64,000 nt of DNA, taken from the NCBI GenBank assembly GCA_027924585.1, contig BSBM01000602.1, positions 7,749,501-7,813,500 of the forward strand, given 5' to 3'. The position numbers and the translations under genes are program-made. Source of the DNA: Larix kaempferi (lineage: Eukaryota > Streptophyta > Pinopsida > Pinales > Pinaceae). Positions 11,228-22,075 of this stretch are shown here, in pieces. Below the pieces are notes generated by a model. That model worked only from the letters and a program-made list of their open reading frames with translations, did no database searches and was not told the origin of the DNA. Positions within the stretch are counted from its first letter, which is position 1, and each line of letters begins with the position of its first letter.

Positions 11228-11576
11228 TTTGCTTACCTTGTGGCATCTTCTCTTTCTTCTTGGGAGGGAAGGGTTTCTTGAACTTCTTCTTAGTCTTGTC
11301 TATTAGTGCAAGATTCCCTTCCTTAGGACCCCTAGTTCTGCTTTGAACTTTGCCTTCTTCTTCCAAACAGTCATGCCAAAGTCTCTCAAAATTTGGCTGA
11401 GTCTCACGTCCACTTACAGAAGCCAAGAAAGTTTCCCAAGAATTTGAAAGGCCATCAAAGACAGTTTGTACAAGGTCATCATCGTCTATTGTAACCCCAA
11501 TAGCAGAAAGTTGATCTCTTACCTGAGCAATGTTCGTGAAGAAGGAGGCCACTCCTTCATCTTTGTCCATCTTCAA
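11004..11576 (-). pseudogene. C2 gag, C-terminal part
   Basis: This frame contains the second half of a copia gag (DLVQTVFDGLSNSWETFLAS and FERLWHDCLEEEGKV) and one zinc knuckle, CFNCHKKGHYARDC, which packages element RNA in virus-like particles. It overlaps the start of the pol ORF in a different frame, and its last 25 or so residues are out of frame with the protease. It therefore ends in a frameshift around 11075-11110. Confidence 0.88.
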
Positions 11577-11911
11577 TGTATGAAGTATGTTTTCAAGACT
11601 CTCTTTTGACTGGGTGCTTTCTTCTCGTACAGATTTGTCAAAGTGTCAAAACACTCCTTGGCTGTCTTCAGTGGTGTTATGGCAGGCATTATGGTCTCCT
11701 TGACTGTGTCATAGATAATCCTTCTTGCCTTGGCTTGCTTCTTCTTGAACGTTGCCCTTCCTGCATTTGATGTGGGCTCTTCTACAACATTGATGACCAA
11801 GTCATCAAGGTCATTCTCTTCCAAGGTGGCCATAAGCCTTGCTTTCCATGAATTGAAATTTGCTGCTCCCTCAAGCTTGTCCTCTGGCCTGAAGGTGGCA
11901 GAAGAAGCCAT
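11573..11911 (-). pseudogene. C2 gag, N-terminal part (112 aa)
   Basis: It starts at an ATG 99 bases from the primer binding site. The KLEGAANFNSWKARLMATLE start and AKECFDTLTNLYEKK segment match the gag N-terminus of C1, which supports this start. A frameshift near 11585 ends it early and puts the rest of gag in the adjoining frame. Confidence 0.88.
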
Positions 11912-12009
11912 CTCTGATCCACTAAGGGTCTTCTATCTCAGTCTGTACTGTCCCAAGGTCTATGGAAGGTACAGTCACCTACTCAAATGCTGTATGTTTC
12001 ACAAGCAGA

Positions 12010-12021
12010 GCTCTGATACCA
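12010..12021 (-). other. Primer binding site of C2
   Basis: The plus strand reads gctctgatacca, immediately followed by the LTR start tgttaaaa at 12022. On the minus strand this is the initiator-tRNA-type site TGGTATCAGAGC. Confidence 0.92.
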
Positions 12022-13321
12022 TGTTAAAATTTAACAATTTTAATAGTAACAGACTGTAAATAAAATAGTGCAGAGATAGCTAGCAGTAAACACACATCCA
12101 CAAAATTTGAACACAATATTTTTCACGGGGAAACCTTTCAAGGACAAAAACCCCAAAGCAATTAATAACAATTTATCTCCTAAATGAGATGACTGAGTTT
12201 GTACAATAATATGCTAAGAACAAGCCTTTTCAACAAATCAGAATTTGTTTCATTGATCAAGAAGAACACTGATGAAGACAAGCTTCCTGTACAAGTCTGC
12301 TCTGTCATCAAACTGCCTTCATACCATCTGCCTGTTCATTACTGATTTCTGATGTATACCCTATTGAGGGTGCCGTGACCTGTCCAAGCCTTTTCCAGGA
12401 CTGCCAATACCTGTTCAAGCCTTTTTCAGAGCTGCCGTGACCTGCTGTAGGTTGTGGGTGCCCTAATGGGGCTGCCGAGTGGACAAGAAGATCCCAAAAG
12501 AATTCGGGTGGCAGCTTTAGACCAGCAAAACGATTTGGAGTTTGACTTCTTCAAGGAATAGGAACCAGCAGAAAAACAATCACCCACGAGCTGATCTAAA
12601 GGAGCAGAGCAGATGTATGCTAAATCGATGGGGTAAAATAAGAAGTTTTCTTTCTTATTTATAGTGAACCAAGTGGCAAAAAATAATTTCATCAAGTGGA
12701 GCCGACCTGAGACTTTATATCCTTTTAATTTCATTTGAGGCCGACCTATGATCATATAAATTATTTTTTTATTTCTCTTCAAATGGTGGGTACATGGACC
12801 AAGTCAAGTTAAGCTTGGGTTTCATGGTTCTTCAAGTGATTCACAATAAGTCATCTAGGTGTTCTCCAAGGTTTTCAATGATCTATTCATGTCCACTCCA
12901 AGTGCATCATCATAAGGAGAATTATTAATTGCTTTTACTTCACCCTCCTTGTTGCCACCAAGATCAAGTGCTAGGTATTTCCACACGGGTTGATCAGTCC
13001 CTTGAGAAGGTTCCATAGCCCATAGATCAAGGAAAGGAGTACACCACTTGCCTAGACCCGGTCTAGGGCTTATAGTGAAATCCAGGTAACTGACCAGGCG
13101 CCTGCATTCTCCTAGAGAATGGCTCTCAGCCCCAGGCTGAGCTTCTAGTCCCAGACTGGATCAATATCCTGGTAACTGACCAGCTGCCTCCATTCTCCCA
13201 GAGAATGGCTCTCAGCCCCAGGCTGAGCTTCCAGTCCCAGACTGGATCAATATTCTGATATCTGACCAGGTGCCTCCATTCTCCCAGAGAATGGCACTCG
13301 ATGCTGCTCAGAAAATCAACA
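12022..13321 (-). repeat. 5' LTR of C2 (1300 bp)
   Basis: It matches the 3' LTR over its whole length, with the same TATA box (TATAAATA, 12656-12663, minus strand). In the minus sense the promoter points into gag. The right end caaca is followed by the target duplication ggaag. Confidence 0.93.
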
Positions 13322-14346
13322 GGAAGCCCTGTTCGGTGATTGCAGTTATTTGGTTTTCTCCTCTTTCATCGGGATTTGGCAGTGCTTGAAGATTTCTGCT
13401 CCATTTACCCTCTGGAAGATCCATTGCAGGTCTGTTTTTGATAATGAGGTCAGTTCTTTGTGTGCTTATTGTACCATGTGGTGGGATAAGGTACATCTAT
13501 AGTTGTTGGCCAAAGGTTCCTTGCTAATAAAAGATGCCAAATCTCTGGATGCAGAAGCTTATTCTGATTTTATTTCTGCACTAATGGTTTTGAGGAAGAG
13601 GATGCAAGTTGCATTGTATATACCCTTAGACTAGTTTGACTTGCTGCTGTAAAGATTATTTCTCTTTATATATGATGTATTTTTAAAAGCGAACAAAGAT
13701 CTGAATGCTATGAGGTTGATATTTGTATTAGATTCTTATTCCCAAAAGAAAAATTGCAATTAGAAAATGCGATTCAGATCACCAAGGCTAAAATATAGCT
13801 ACATTTCTTGAGCAGAAAAGGTTATGGCTGGTCCATAATGCTTGTGCTTCAATTTGATTATACAAAAGATTTTTTTTTCTCTTTGTGTGCTTTCTCCCAG
13901 GAGTGGGAAGCTATGTGTGTTGTCCTATTCGTCCTATTCTTCTGATGATTTTACTCTTGACATCTTTGGAGTAGCATACAATTTAGGATATAAATATGGG
14001 ATGTTTTCAGTTTTATTAGCGCTTTTAATCTTAACAATTAAATTGTAGCTGATCCACAATATGTGGCAATAAGAAACCTTCCCTAAACCCCAGTGAACAT
14101 GAGGAAAGTCTTCCTAGTCATTTCTAAATACCAAAAAGTTGGGCACCCTTTCACATTGTTGCAAAATGTTTCATCATTGCTGTTGCATACAGTTTCCAAG
14201 TTTGTCCAGAGAATCCATTTCCATTATGATTCTTCGATTCAAATTGATGTGATGCTGGTTATTTGTTTGAAGCTTTAAGTGCTCATTTCTTCCCAATTTT
14301 CTTTCAAACACTATACACTGACAAAGAAATTACCATTCTAATGCAG
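13322..14346 (+). other. Intron-like DNA upstream of the exostosin exon
   Basis: Starts with the right target duplication of C2. The rest is AT-rich with no recognised protein. It ends with a pyrimidine-containing stretch and an acceptor-like AG (attctaatgcag, ending at 14346) directly before the exostosin frame, so I read it as the 3' part of an intron. A minus-strand frame at 13308-13496 is unrecognised and probably chance. Confidence 0.55.
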
Positions 14347-14920
14347 ACAAGGAGAATGGTGCAGACAATTATGATCTATTTCATAATAGAACAATATTTC
14401 TTCGGGATTATAAGGAGATGAAGAATAAATTAAAGATATATGTTTATCCACACAAAGCAGATGATGCTTTTGCAAACATTTTTCTGCCAGTGGTCTTTGA
14501 ACCGAGTGGAAACTATGCTAGCGAAAGCTACTTTAAGAAGGTTCTCATGCAAAGTCATTTTATCACACATGATCCCACAGAAGCTGACCTTTTCTTTTTG
14601 CCATTCTCTATTGCAAGGTTGAGGCATGATTCAAGAGTTAATGTTGGCGGTATTCAAGACTTCATCAAGGAATACATTTCTAACATCAGTCAAAAGTATC
14701 CTTATTGGAACAGAACTAATGGTGCTGACCATTTCTATGTTGCTTGTCATTCTGCCGGTAGAACGGCAATGGACAAATTGGCAGATGTTCAGCTTAATGC
14801 AATTCAAGTAGTATGCTCTTCAAGCTACTATGTTTCTAGTTATGTTGCACACAAGGATGCTTCCTTACCTCAAATTTGGCCAAGACAAGGGAATTTAATG
14901 GTACCCATTCCTGCAGAAAG
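14347..14920 (+). CDS. Exon of a GT47/exostosin-family glycosyltransferase
   Basis: The open frame encodes about 190 residues of the conserved N-terminal half of plant exostosin-like (GT47) glycosyltransferases. These are type II Golgi membrane enzymes that build cell-wall polysaccharides. Recognisable motifs in order are FLRDYKEM, KIYVYPHK, GNYASESYFKKVLMQSHFIT, EADLFFLPFSIARLRHD, VGGIQDFIKEYI, YPYWNRTNGADHFYVACH, NAIQVVCSSSYYVS and HKDASLPQIWPRQG. Similarity begins before the ATG at 14418 and an acceptor AG lies at 14345-14346, so this is an internal exon. It ends in frame at a donor (aaag|gtaacc, 14920/14921, phase 2). The N-terminal anchor and the C-terminal catalytic half are not in the window. 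No stop or frameshift is seen, so the gene may be functional if the other exons exist. The exact subfamily and acceptor cannot be told. Confidence 0.88.
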
Positions 14921-15652
14921 GTAACCTTGATTGAATAATATCCCACATTTACTTTATAGTCGTTCTAGAGGTGCAGCTAATATTATCTATAGCCTAAACT
15001 GCTGATTTGTACAGCATGTTGCTTTGCTGGCTGATCTTTTTCTTTCTTCAATATTAGATATCATTCTCAAAATTCATTAATTGCTTTGGGCATTAATTTA
15101 TTTTCAGTTGCAGATATTGGCTTAGTGTATTGGATGCAATATTCTTCATAATTTGATCATAATTATAAAGTGTGGGCTCATTGTGAATCAAGTTGCAATT
15201 GAATTATTTAAGTATAACTATATGTAGCTAACTTTTGTATTTTAAAGTTCAAATTTCAATTACCTACCACAAGGAAAGAAAGAAATCAATTTAAGTGCTT
15301 TTAGAACAGGGGAATGTCCACTGACATTGTAAGTTTCTTCTTTGGCACACGATAACTCAGCCTTTCATGGAGACTCAGGCTGATTAGTGATAAGGTCTGT
15401 ACATCAGGAACATGTTTGCTGAAATGCACCAATTGAACCAAAATGATGCCTTGTAAGATGCAACCATGTCAATATCCCATATTCATTCACTAAATCTTAT
15501 GTTCTTAGTTGGACCTCATTTTGTGCAGTCAAGTTCCAATGTTGTGGAAGTAAATAATTACTACTAGGTTTAGTGATGCTAATGATCCATTCAAGTTAGT
15601 GTTGTCATAACTGTTGACTAACATTGTAATTAGACAGGTTTATGTTCATGGA
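14921..15652 (+). other. Intron-like sequence after the exostosin exon
   Basis: Begins with a gtaacc donor. AT-rich, no coding motif and no exon matching the second half of exostosin (the expected next block) was found here or further right in the window. Confidence 0.6.
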
Positions 15653-16768
15653 GGAAAAATTTACATGTATATGTAGTGTTTGCAGATGCATTCCTGAAAT
15701 ATCTCGTCAATCATCTTTGTGGCTGAATTTGTCTAATTCAGATTGGAGAATTTCTGAATTTCTCTACTCAAAATGGAGAACTTCCTTTGGAAGAGGTATT
15801 TTTTCATGTTGGTGACTGAAATCTTCATGAAACAGGAACCCTTTGTATCCTCACTATACATGAAATTGGAGAATATCTGAATTTCTTTACTCAAAATGGA
15901 AAACTTCCTTTGGATGAGATATTTTTTCACAACTTGGTGATTGAAATCTTCATGAAACAGGGACCCATTGTATCCTTACTATACATGAAGTACTTTATAT
16001 CATAGGTGTTTGGGATTTGATCCTTTGATGTTAGGGATCATGTCTGGGGTGATATCTCATATCATAACTGCATTTTTGGTCTTATAGGTCTTAAAATTTC
16101 ATGCACTGGGCAATTAATACAAAACTGAAATTTCACCTTCGTCCTGGTTTCCTAGATCTTAGCCGTAGGATTTTCCGTTGTAGGACTGCAGTAAATTAAA
16201 GTATGAAACATCTTGTCAAATCATGTATATGTAGTGTTTGCAAATGCATTCCTGAAATATCTCGTCAATCATCTTTGTGGCTGAATTTGTCTAATTCAGA
16301 TTGGAGAATTTCTGAATTTCTCTACTCAGAATGGAAAACTTCCTTTGGAAGAGGTATTTTTTCATGTTGGTGACTGAAATCTTCATGAAACAGGAGCCCT
16401 TTGTATCCTCACTATACATGAAATTGGAGAATTTCTGAATTTCTTTACTCAGAATGGAAAACTTCCTTTGGATGAGATATTTTTTCACAACTTGGTGATT
16501 GAAATCTTCATGAAACAGGGACCCATTGTATCCTTACTATACATGAAGTACTTTATATCATAGGTGTTTGGGATTTGATCCTTTGATGTTAGGGATCATG
16601 TTTGGGGTGATATCTCATATCATAACTGCATTTTTGGTCTTATAGGTCTTAAAATTTCATGCACTGGGCAATTAATACAAAACTGAAATTTCACCTTCTT
16701 CCTGGTTTCCTAGATCTTAGCCCTAGGATTTTCCGTGGTAGGACTGCAGTAAATTAAAGTATGAAACA
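15653..16768 (+). repeat. Tandem duplication, two copies of a 558-bp unit
   Basis: About 15653-16210 and 16211-16768 are near-identical, for example both contain catgtatatgtagtgtttgc and end in aaagtatgaaaca. Each copy also holds an internal pair of about 125-bp repeats (ttggagaat..tctgaatttct to actatacatgaa), so the internal unit occurs four times. The small minus-strand ORFs at 15733-15930 and 16291-16488 are products of this repetition, not genes. Confidence 0.92.
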
Positions 16769-16810
16769 GCAGTGGAAATATCACAATAATCCACTTCAAA
16801 CAGCCCCACA

Positions 16811-16818
16811 CTTCATGG
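16811..16818. repeat. Left 8-bp target duplication of hAT-2
   Basis: Reads cttcatgg, repeated exactly at 28377-28384 on the other side of the nested block. Eight-base duplications are typical of hAT transposons. Confidence 0.9.
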
Positions 16819-16995
16819 CTATGTTGCAGGAAACAATGTACAGGCTACCGCACTAGGTACATTTTGGTATGGAAACATGGGAATGCATTCGGTTGGCCTG
16901 GAAATGCATTTCTGGCTGTATGAACATGTCTCATGTGTGTGAAAAGCATTTTTTATGGTCAGAAATGCGTTTCCAGGCCGTAGCAATGTATATAC

Positions 16996-18502
16996 TGAAG
17001 AACACTGAGGGGGGGGGGTGAATCAGTGTTCTGGATCTTTGTCAAATTTTTACTTTCCAAAGAACATAAATTTCACTGAACCAAAAGAAAAGTTGCACAA
17101 GAAAATATATACACAGGAATTTAGAATATTTATATGTGAAATTGTTTACATTCAGGGTCTATGCTTCAACACAGAGAATGCACCAGCAACAACTGGTGAG
17201 AGGGGCTTCAACCCCTTTAGAATATTTTCAGCTTCAACTGAAAAAAAAAAATTACAATATCTTAGTTGATAGGACACCTATCCTACCCTAGCAGGCTAGC
17301 TCCACCCTTCCTCCCTAAAAATAGTCCAGATTCTCAGTTATCAACGTAGAAAAGCTTTGATAGTCACCCAAACAACCTTTGTACAATTTTCTTTGGCATT
17401 TAAAAAGTTGAAGATAGCTCTGCTAATCACATTCTTTGCTCAAACATCTCTGCCTGTCACCTCATACAGTACCAACCTCCACAAACACAATAATTTCTAC
17501 CTTTTTCATCATATAAACAATTTCTGCAATTCAGAGTTATCCCAATTTCTCTGCCAAAACTTGACGTCTTGGGCCACCTGAAGAATATGCCCTAGTACAA
17601 GCTGCTCCAAGATATGCTGAAAAAAAAACACAAAAACAAAACACTGGTCCACGCTGCTGCAGTCTTCACTGACCCTTTACTTCCTGATCTCGTGGGCCCT
17701 GGCTTGCCTCAGTCCCTCAGCGAATTCATTCCAGCCAGTTCAGCTCAACAAATGCTATACGCCTCCCTTATTTATATGCACACATTAACACCTTGAGGCC
17801 GACTTAACACAAATATAATTTTGACTTTTTTTTTTCTTAAAAAAAAGAGGCCGAACTCAAACAAGTTTACCCTCTCCCTTTTTATAAAAAAAACCAGTCC
17901 TACAAGGCCGACCCTCATAATTAATATTGCAATATCCAATTTTAATATTGACGTCTCCTTGAAATAAGGAATTGCAACCATAATGATGTTGCTACATATT
18001 TTTAGGGATGAGGCTGCTCGTTAGGGCTTCTAAAAACGTGGGCTTAAAGCCCTTACATTTACAAATTAGGGCTCCCCAAAATTCAAGGAACTGACCACCG
18101 ATTTTAACCATATAGCTTCATATTTAGGCTGCTCTGATAAAAGTTAGATCTAGGGCTTGCTGAGTGAGGAGATTAGGGCTTCCAAAAGCCTTTCAAAATT
18201 TTTAACCTGATCTGATATTTACCACTGAGGTTGACTGCTGAATTTGACTGTCATTGCTGGTGTACACGCTGAGTGCAACCACCGATCTGCTAAAAACGGA
18301 GATGCAATTTGACCTCTGTTCAATTCTACGGGCACACTTCAATGTCTTTACCTTTCAAATCAGGAGATCAGCAACTTCATTGAATACTCTAGCAAGTTTG
18401 ATGGTTAGAGCATCAGCAAACTTCTTAACAGAGACATGTCTTCAACAGACTTGCAGGTAACTACTGATCCTTTGACATCAATGCCAACCATAATATCCAA
18501 CA
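16996..18502 (-). repeat. 3' LTR of C3 (1507 bp)
   Basis: It starts tgaagaacactgag plus a G-run and ends tatccaaca. It retains a minus-strand TATA box (TATAAATA, 17769-17776) inside a 196-bp block (17619-17814) that is absent from the 5' LTR. Apart from that block it aligns with 23695-24961 plus 27726-27769. Confidence 0.92.
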
Positions 18503-18516
18503 AAATCCCCCTTTGG
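18503..18516 (-). other. Polypurine tract of C3
   Basis: The plus strand reads aaatccccctttgg next to the LTR end, giving a purine-rich CCAAAGGGGGATTT on the element strand. Confidence 0.75.
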
Positions 18517-18627
18517 CATTGATGTCAACACACGACTCCCCCTAAGAACTCCCCCCGACTGCTTGGCTTTTGAGCAACCCTGCTATGGGTAATTCTCCCC
18601 GTTTGACATCAATGTCAAAGTACCAGC

Positions 18628-19100
18628 TCAGTGAGCTTCCTGAACATAAATTACTCTCAATCTTTGCCACAGATTTTCAAAAGCCTCCCTGGGCAGTGGT
18701 TTTGTGAAGATATCAGCAACTTGTTCCTTGGTGTGCACATATTCCAACTTGATCTTTTGATCATGTGCCTGTTCCCTCAAAAAGTGATACTTGATAGGGA
18801 TATGTTTAGTTTTGGAATGCATGACTGGGTTCTTTGAAATGCTGATGGCACTGGTGTTATCACAATAGATTGGAAGTGGTTGATTGCATTCAACTTTAAT
18901 ATCTTCTAAGGTTTGCCTCATCCACAAGAGTTGAGTACTACATTCTGCTGCTGATATATACTCTGCTTCAGCAGTGGATAAAGAAATGGAGGACTGTTTT
19001 TTACTAGACCATGCAACCAAACAATCTCCCAAAAAGAAGGCATTGCCACCCGTGCTCTTTCTATCATCTAAACTTCCAGCCCAGTCAGCATCAGAATAAG
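18628..19100 (-). pseudogene. C3 RNase H
   Basis: Motifs are DADWAGSLDDRKSTGG (just upstream of the 134-aa open part), LVAWSSKKQSSISLSTAEAE, IYCDNTSAISISKNPVMHSK and KEQVADIFTKPLPRE. The domain degrades the RNA of the RNA-DNA hybrid during reverse transcription. A frame change near 19100 separates it from RT. The C-terminus lies about 125 bases from the LTR. Confidence 0.9.
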
Positions 19101-19103
19101 CTT

Positions 19104-20468
19104 TTAGATCAAACTTTTGTTCTTAGGATACCATACACCAAAATCTGTTGTTCCTTTAAGATACCTAAAAATCCTTTTTACAGCCATTACATGTGATTCT
19201 TTTGGGTTAGCCTGGAATCTAGCTACTAATCCAACTGCTTGCATGATGTCTGGTCGGGAAGCAGTGAGGTAGAGCAAACTACCAATCATAGATCGGTACA
19301 GTGTCTGATCTACAAAGGGAGACTCATCTTCTTTGCTAAGCTTGCAGCCAGTCACAATTGGAGTTCCGACAGGAGAACTTTCTGACACACCAAATCTTTG
19401 AAGCATTTCCTTTAAGTACTTGGATTGCGATATGAAGATACCGGATGATTTTTGTGAAATTTGGAGTCCAAGGAAAAAGGTCAACACACCAATCATGGAC
19501 ATCTCAAATTCTTTTGCCATGTTTTCAGCAAATGCATGACTAAAATCTTCTTCATTGCTTCCAAAAATTAAGTCATCTACGTAGACTACAGTAATTAACA
19601 GCCTGTTCTTTCCAATTTTGAAGTAGAGATTGCTGTTAGTGCTGCCTCTCTGAAAACCTTGCTGAATCAAGTATTTATCCAATCGGTCGTACCAGGCTCG
19701 AGGAGCCTGTTTAAGACCATAAAGGGCCTTTTTAAGTTTCCAGACATGGCTGTCCTTACCTTCCACTTTGAAACCCTCAGGCTGTTCTGTATACACTTCT
19801 TCACTTAATTCCCCATCAAGGAAGGCAGATTTAACATCCATATGCTAAATCTTAAAATTCTTGAAACAAGAATATGCTAGGAACATTCTGATCAGCTCCA
19901 TTTGTGCTACTGGTGCAAATGTTTCATCAAAGTCAATTCCTTCCAACTGAGCATACCCTTTGCAGACTAATCTGGCTTTATTTCTTGAGACTTCTCCTTT
20001 TTCATTGAATTTGTTTTTGTAAACCCATTTTATGCCAACGTTTTTATCTTTTGGACGTGGAACTAATTCCCAAGTACCGCTTTTCTCAATTTGATGGAGT
20101 TCTTTTTGCATGGCCTTGTTCCAATGTTCATCTTCACAAGCTTCTTCGAAGTTCTTGGGCTCAATTTTTGACAGCAGAGCCGCATCTCTCTTTGATGTTT
20201 GTCTCAATTGCATTCCTTCTTCTAAATTTCCAATGATAAGGTCCTCCGGATGATCTCTTTGCACTGTTTTGAGTGAAGGCTTGTGAGCTTGTGCGTTCTT
20301 ACAATTTGAAGTAGATGCTTGTTTTTCTTCTCCTTGTTCTTCCAGTTGCTGTTCCTTTTCAGCTATTATGTTTTCATCTTGGTCTTCATCATATGTTTCA
20401 CCATCTGTTTCTTCATTTTCTTGACATGACAATTTGTGTGACAGTTTCTCATCCACTCTAACATCCAT
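19104..20468 (-). pseudogene. C3 reverse transcriptase
   Basis: Two consecutive frames make up the RT. 20468-19845 holds the linker and N-terminal fingers ([39 protein letters not shown] and [20 protein letters not shown]). 19841-19104 starts at the [17 protein letters not shown] motif and continues with [20 protein letters not shown], the catalytic [13 protein letters not shown] box, [18 protein letters not shown] and [18 protein letters not shown]. The two are separated by a stop between 19841 and 19845. The catalytic aspartates are intact. Confidence 0.92.
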
Positions 20469-20485
20469 GCTTTCAACTATTCTTT

Positions 20486-21300
20486 TCAGCCGTTGGTTGT
20501 AACATTTGTAGGCTCTTCTTTCTGTTGAATATCCAAAAAAAATCCTTCATCCATTCTGGTTTGAAATTTGCCTAGGTTTTCATTATTTATTTTGATGTAA
20601 CATTTACTTCCAAAAATTTTAAGATGTCCAACAGAGGCTGATCTACCTGTCCACAACTCATAAGGTGTCTTTTCACTGTTAATTCTTAATTGAGCTCTGT
20701 TTAGAATGTACACGGCTGTGGCCACTGCCTCTCTCCAAAAAACTTCCGCTACCTTTGCTTCTAAGAGCATTGTTCTTGCTGCTTCTTGGGCTGTCCTGTT
20801 TTTTCTTTCTGTAATGCCATTCTGCTGTGGGGTATTGGCTGTACAATATTGTCATTTGATACCATTCTCTTCACAGAAATTTTTGAATTCAGTTAGGGTG
20901 AATTCCCCACCATTATCTGACCTAAGACACTTGATCTTAAGGCCACTTTCATTCTCAACTTTAGCCTTGAACAATTTGAACTTCTCAAAAGCCTCCGACT
21001 TGTTTTTGAGAAAAGTTACCCAAATCATTCTGGTATAATCATCAATAAAAGGCATAAAATATTTCTCACCTTGAAGGGTTTGAACTCTTGCAGGCCCACA
21101 TAGATCAGTATGCACTAACGCCAGGGGTTGTGAAGTGGATTGATGATTCTTAGGCTTGTAGCTGGCCCTGGCTTGCTTCCCATGCAAGCATGATCCACAC
21201 ACTCTATCTGCAGGCTTAGAGAGTCTCGGCATCCCTCTTACAGCTTCTGTCTGGCTGATTTTTACTAGATTGTCAAAGTTTAGATGGGCTAGCCTTTTGT
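20486..21300 (-). pseudogene. C3 integrase
   Basis: The integrase is spread over at least two frames. 21232-20852 carries the zinc-binding region (CGSCLHGKQ), HTDLCGP and CLRSDNGGEFT (the first two acidic residues). It ends in a stop after CEENGIK. 20770-20486 carries the C-terminal part (AVATAVYILNRAQ, KTPYELWTGRSA and HLKIFGSKCYIK). Between them (20771-20851) the QNGITERKN glutamate motif is readable in frame with the downstream part. Stops near 20852 and 21240-21300 (in the W.RLAH region) make it non-functional. Confidence 0.88.
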
Positions 21301-21301
21301 G

Positions 21302-22006
21302 TCAAAGCCGGCTGTTATCGTTCTGGCTAATGTAGCATTTATCTCCTTCAATCTCATCCAGGACATATACATTTCCTGGGGATCTAGTTCCTTTACCAAT
21401 CGCCTTCTTGAAACCATTTCTCCTAATTTCACAATGATGAGCAAAGAAGGTGATATTATGATCAGCATCACATATCTGTCCTACGCTTAACAAATCATGT
21501 TTTAATCCATCAACATACAAAACATTTTGGGCTCTTGCGTTTCCTTTGAGAGCCATTGTTCCTCTACCAAGAATTTTTGCTGTTCCATTGTCACCAAAGG
21601 ACACATCTCCTGATTTTTCTCTTTTTAGTGTAAGGAATTTATGTTTGTCCCCTGTCATGTGCTTAGTGCATCCACTGTCTATATACCATTTATTTTCTTC
21701 CTTCTGGGCATAAAGTGCTATTCCGCAGATGTCACTTGTTTCTTCCTTATCTTGGGGCATTTGTCTTAGTCTACATTCAGCTGCTGTATCACCAAAGTTG
21801 TTACACTTAGGGCATTCAATTTGTTGCGATAGCACTGAGAAGGAATTATTTGATTTATCCACAAAGTTATTAGGAAAGTAATCCCTTCTTTCATTTCTGG
21901 CATAGTTTCTTCTCGAGAAAACTCTGCAATCAGATGCTTTATGGCCAAAAACATAGCAATTATAAGTTATAACAATAACCATGAAATCTGTTTTGGTACC
22001 TGTCAA
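21302..22006 (-). pseudogene. C3 gag C-terminus and protease
   Basis: The frame holds two zinc-knuckle-like motifs (CYVFGHKASDC, with the first cysteine pair disturbed, and CPKCNNFGDTAAEC), then the aspartic protease WYIDSGCTKHMTG at about residue 108. The FGDNGTAKILGRGTM and NVLYVDGLKHDLLSVGQICD segments typical of copia protease follow. It is separated from the gag ORF by a frame break at 22006-22076. Confidence 0.88.
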
Positions 22007-22075
22007 AAGATGGTCTTCTTGCTGCTGTAGGTTGATTTAAAGAATATCCTGGCAGATTTCTTCGCACATTGTTCT

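Larger units (their letters stand above)
6633..13321 (-). mobile_element. Ty1/copia retrotransposon C2, structurally complete
   Basis: Two similar LTRs (6633-7931 and 12022-13321), both with TGTT...CAACA ends, flank an internal region with primer binding site, gag, protease, integrase, RT, RNase H and polypurine tract in copia order. A perfect 5-bp duplication, ggaag, flanks it (6628-6632, 13322-13326). The reading frame is broken by only a few frameshifts, so it is among the youngest full elements in the window, but it is probably not autonomous. Confidence 0.95.

Noticed and set aside
15733-16488. Two near-identical minus-strand 65-residue ORFs
   Set aside because: They are duplicated because the DNA is a 558-bp tandem repeat; no protein evidence.
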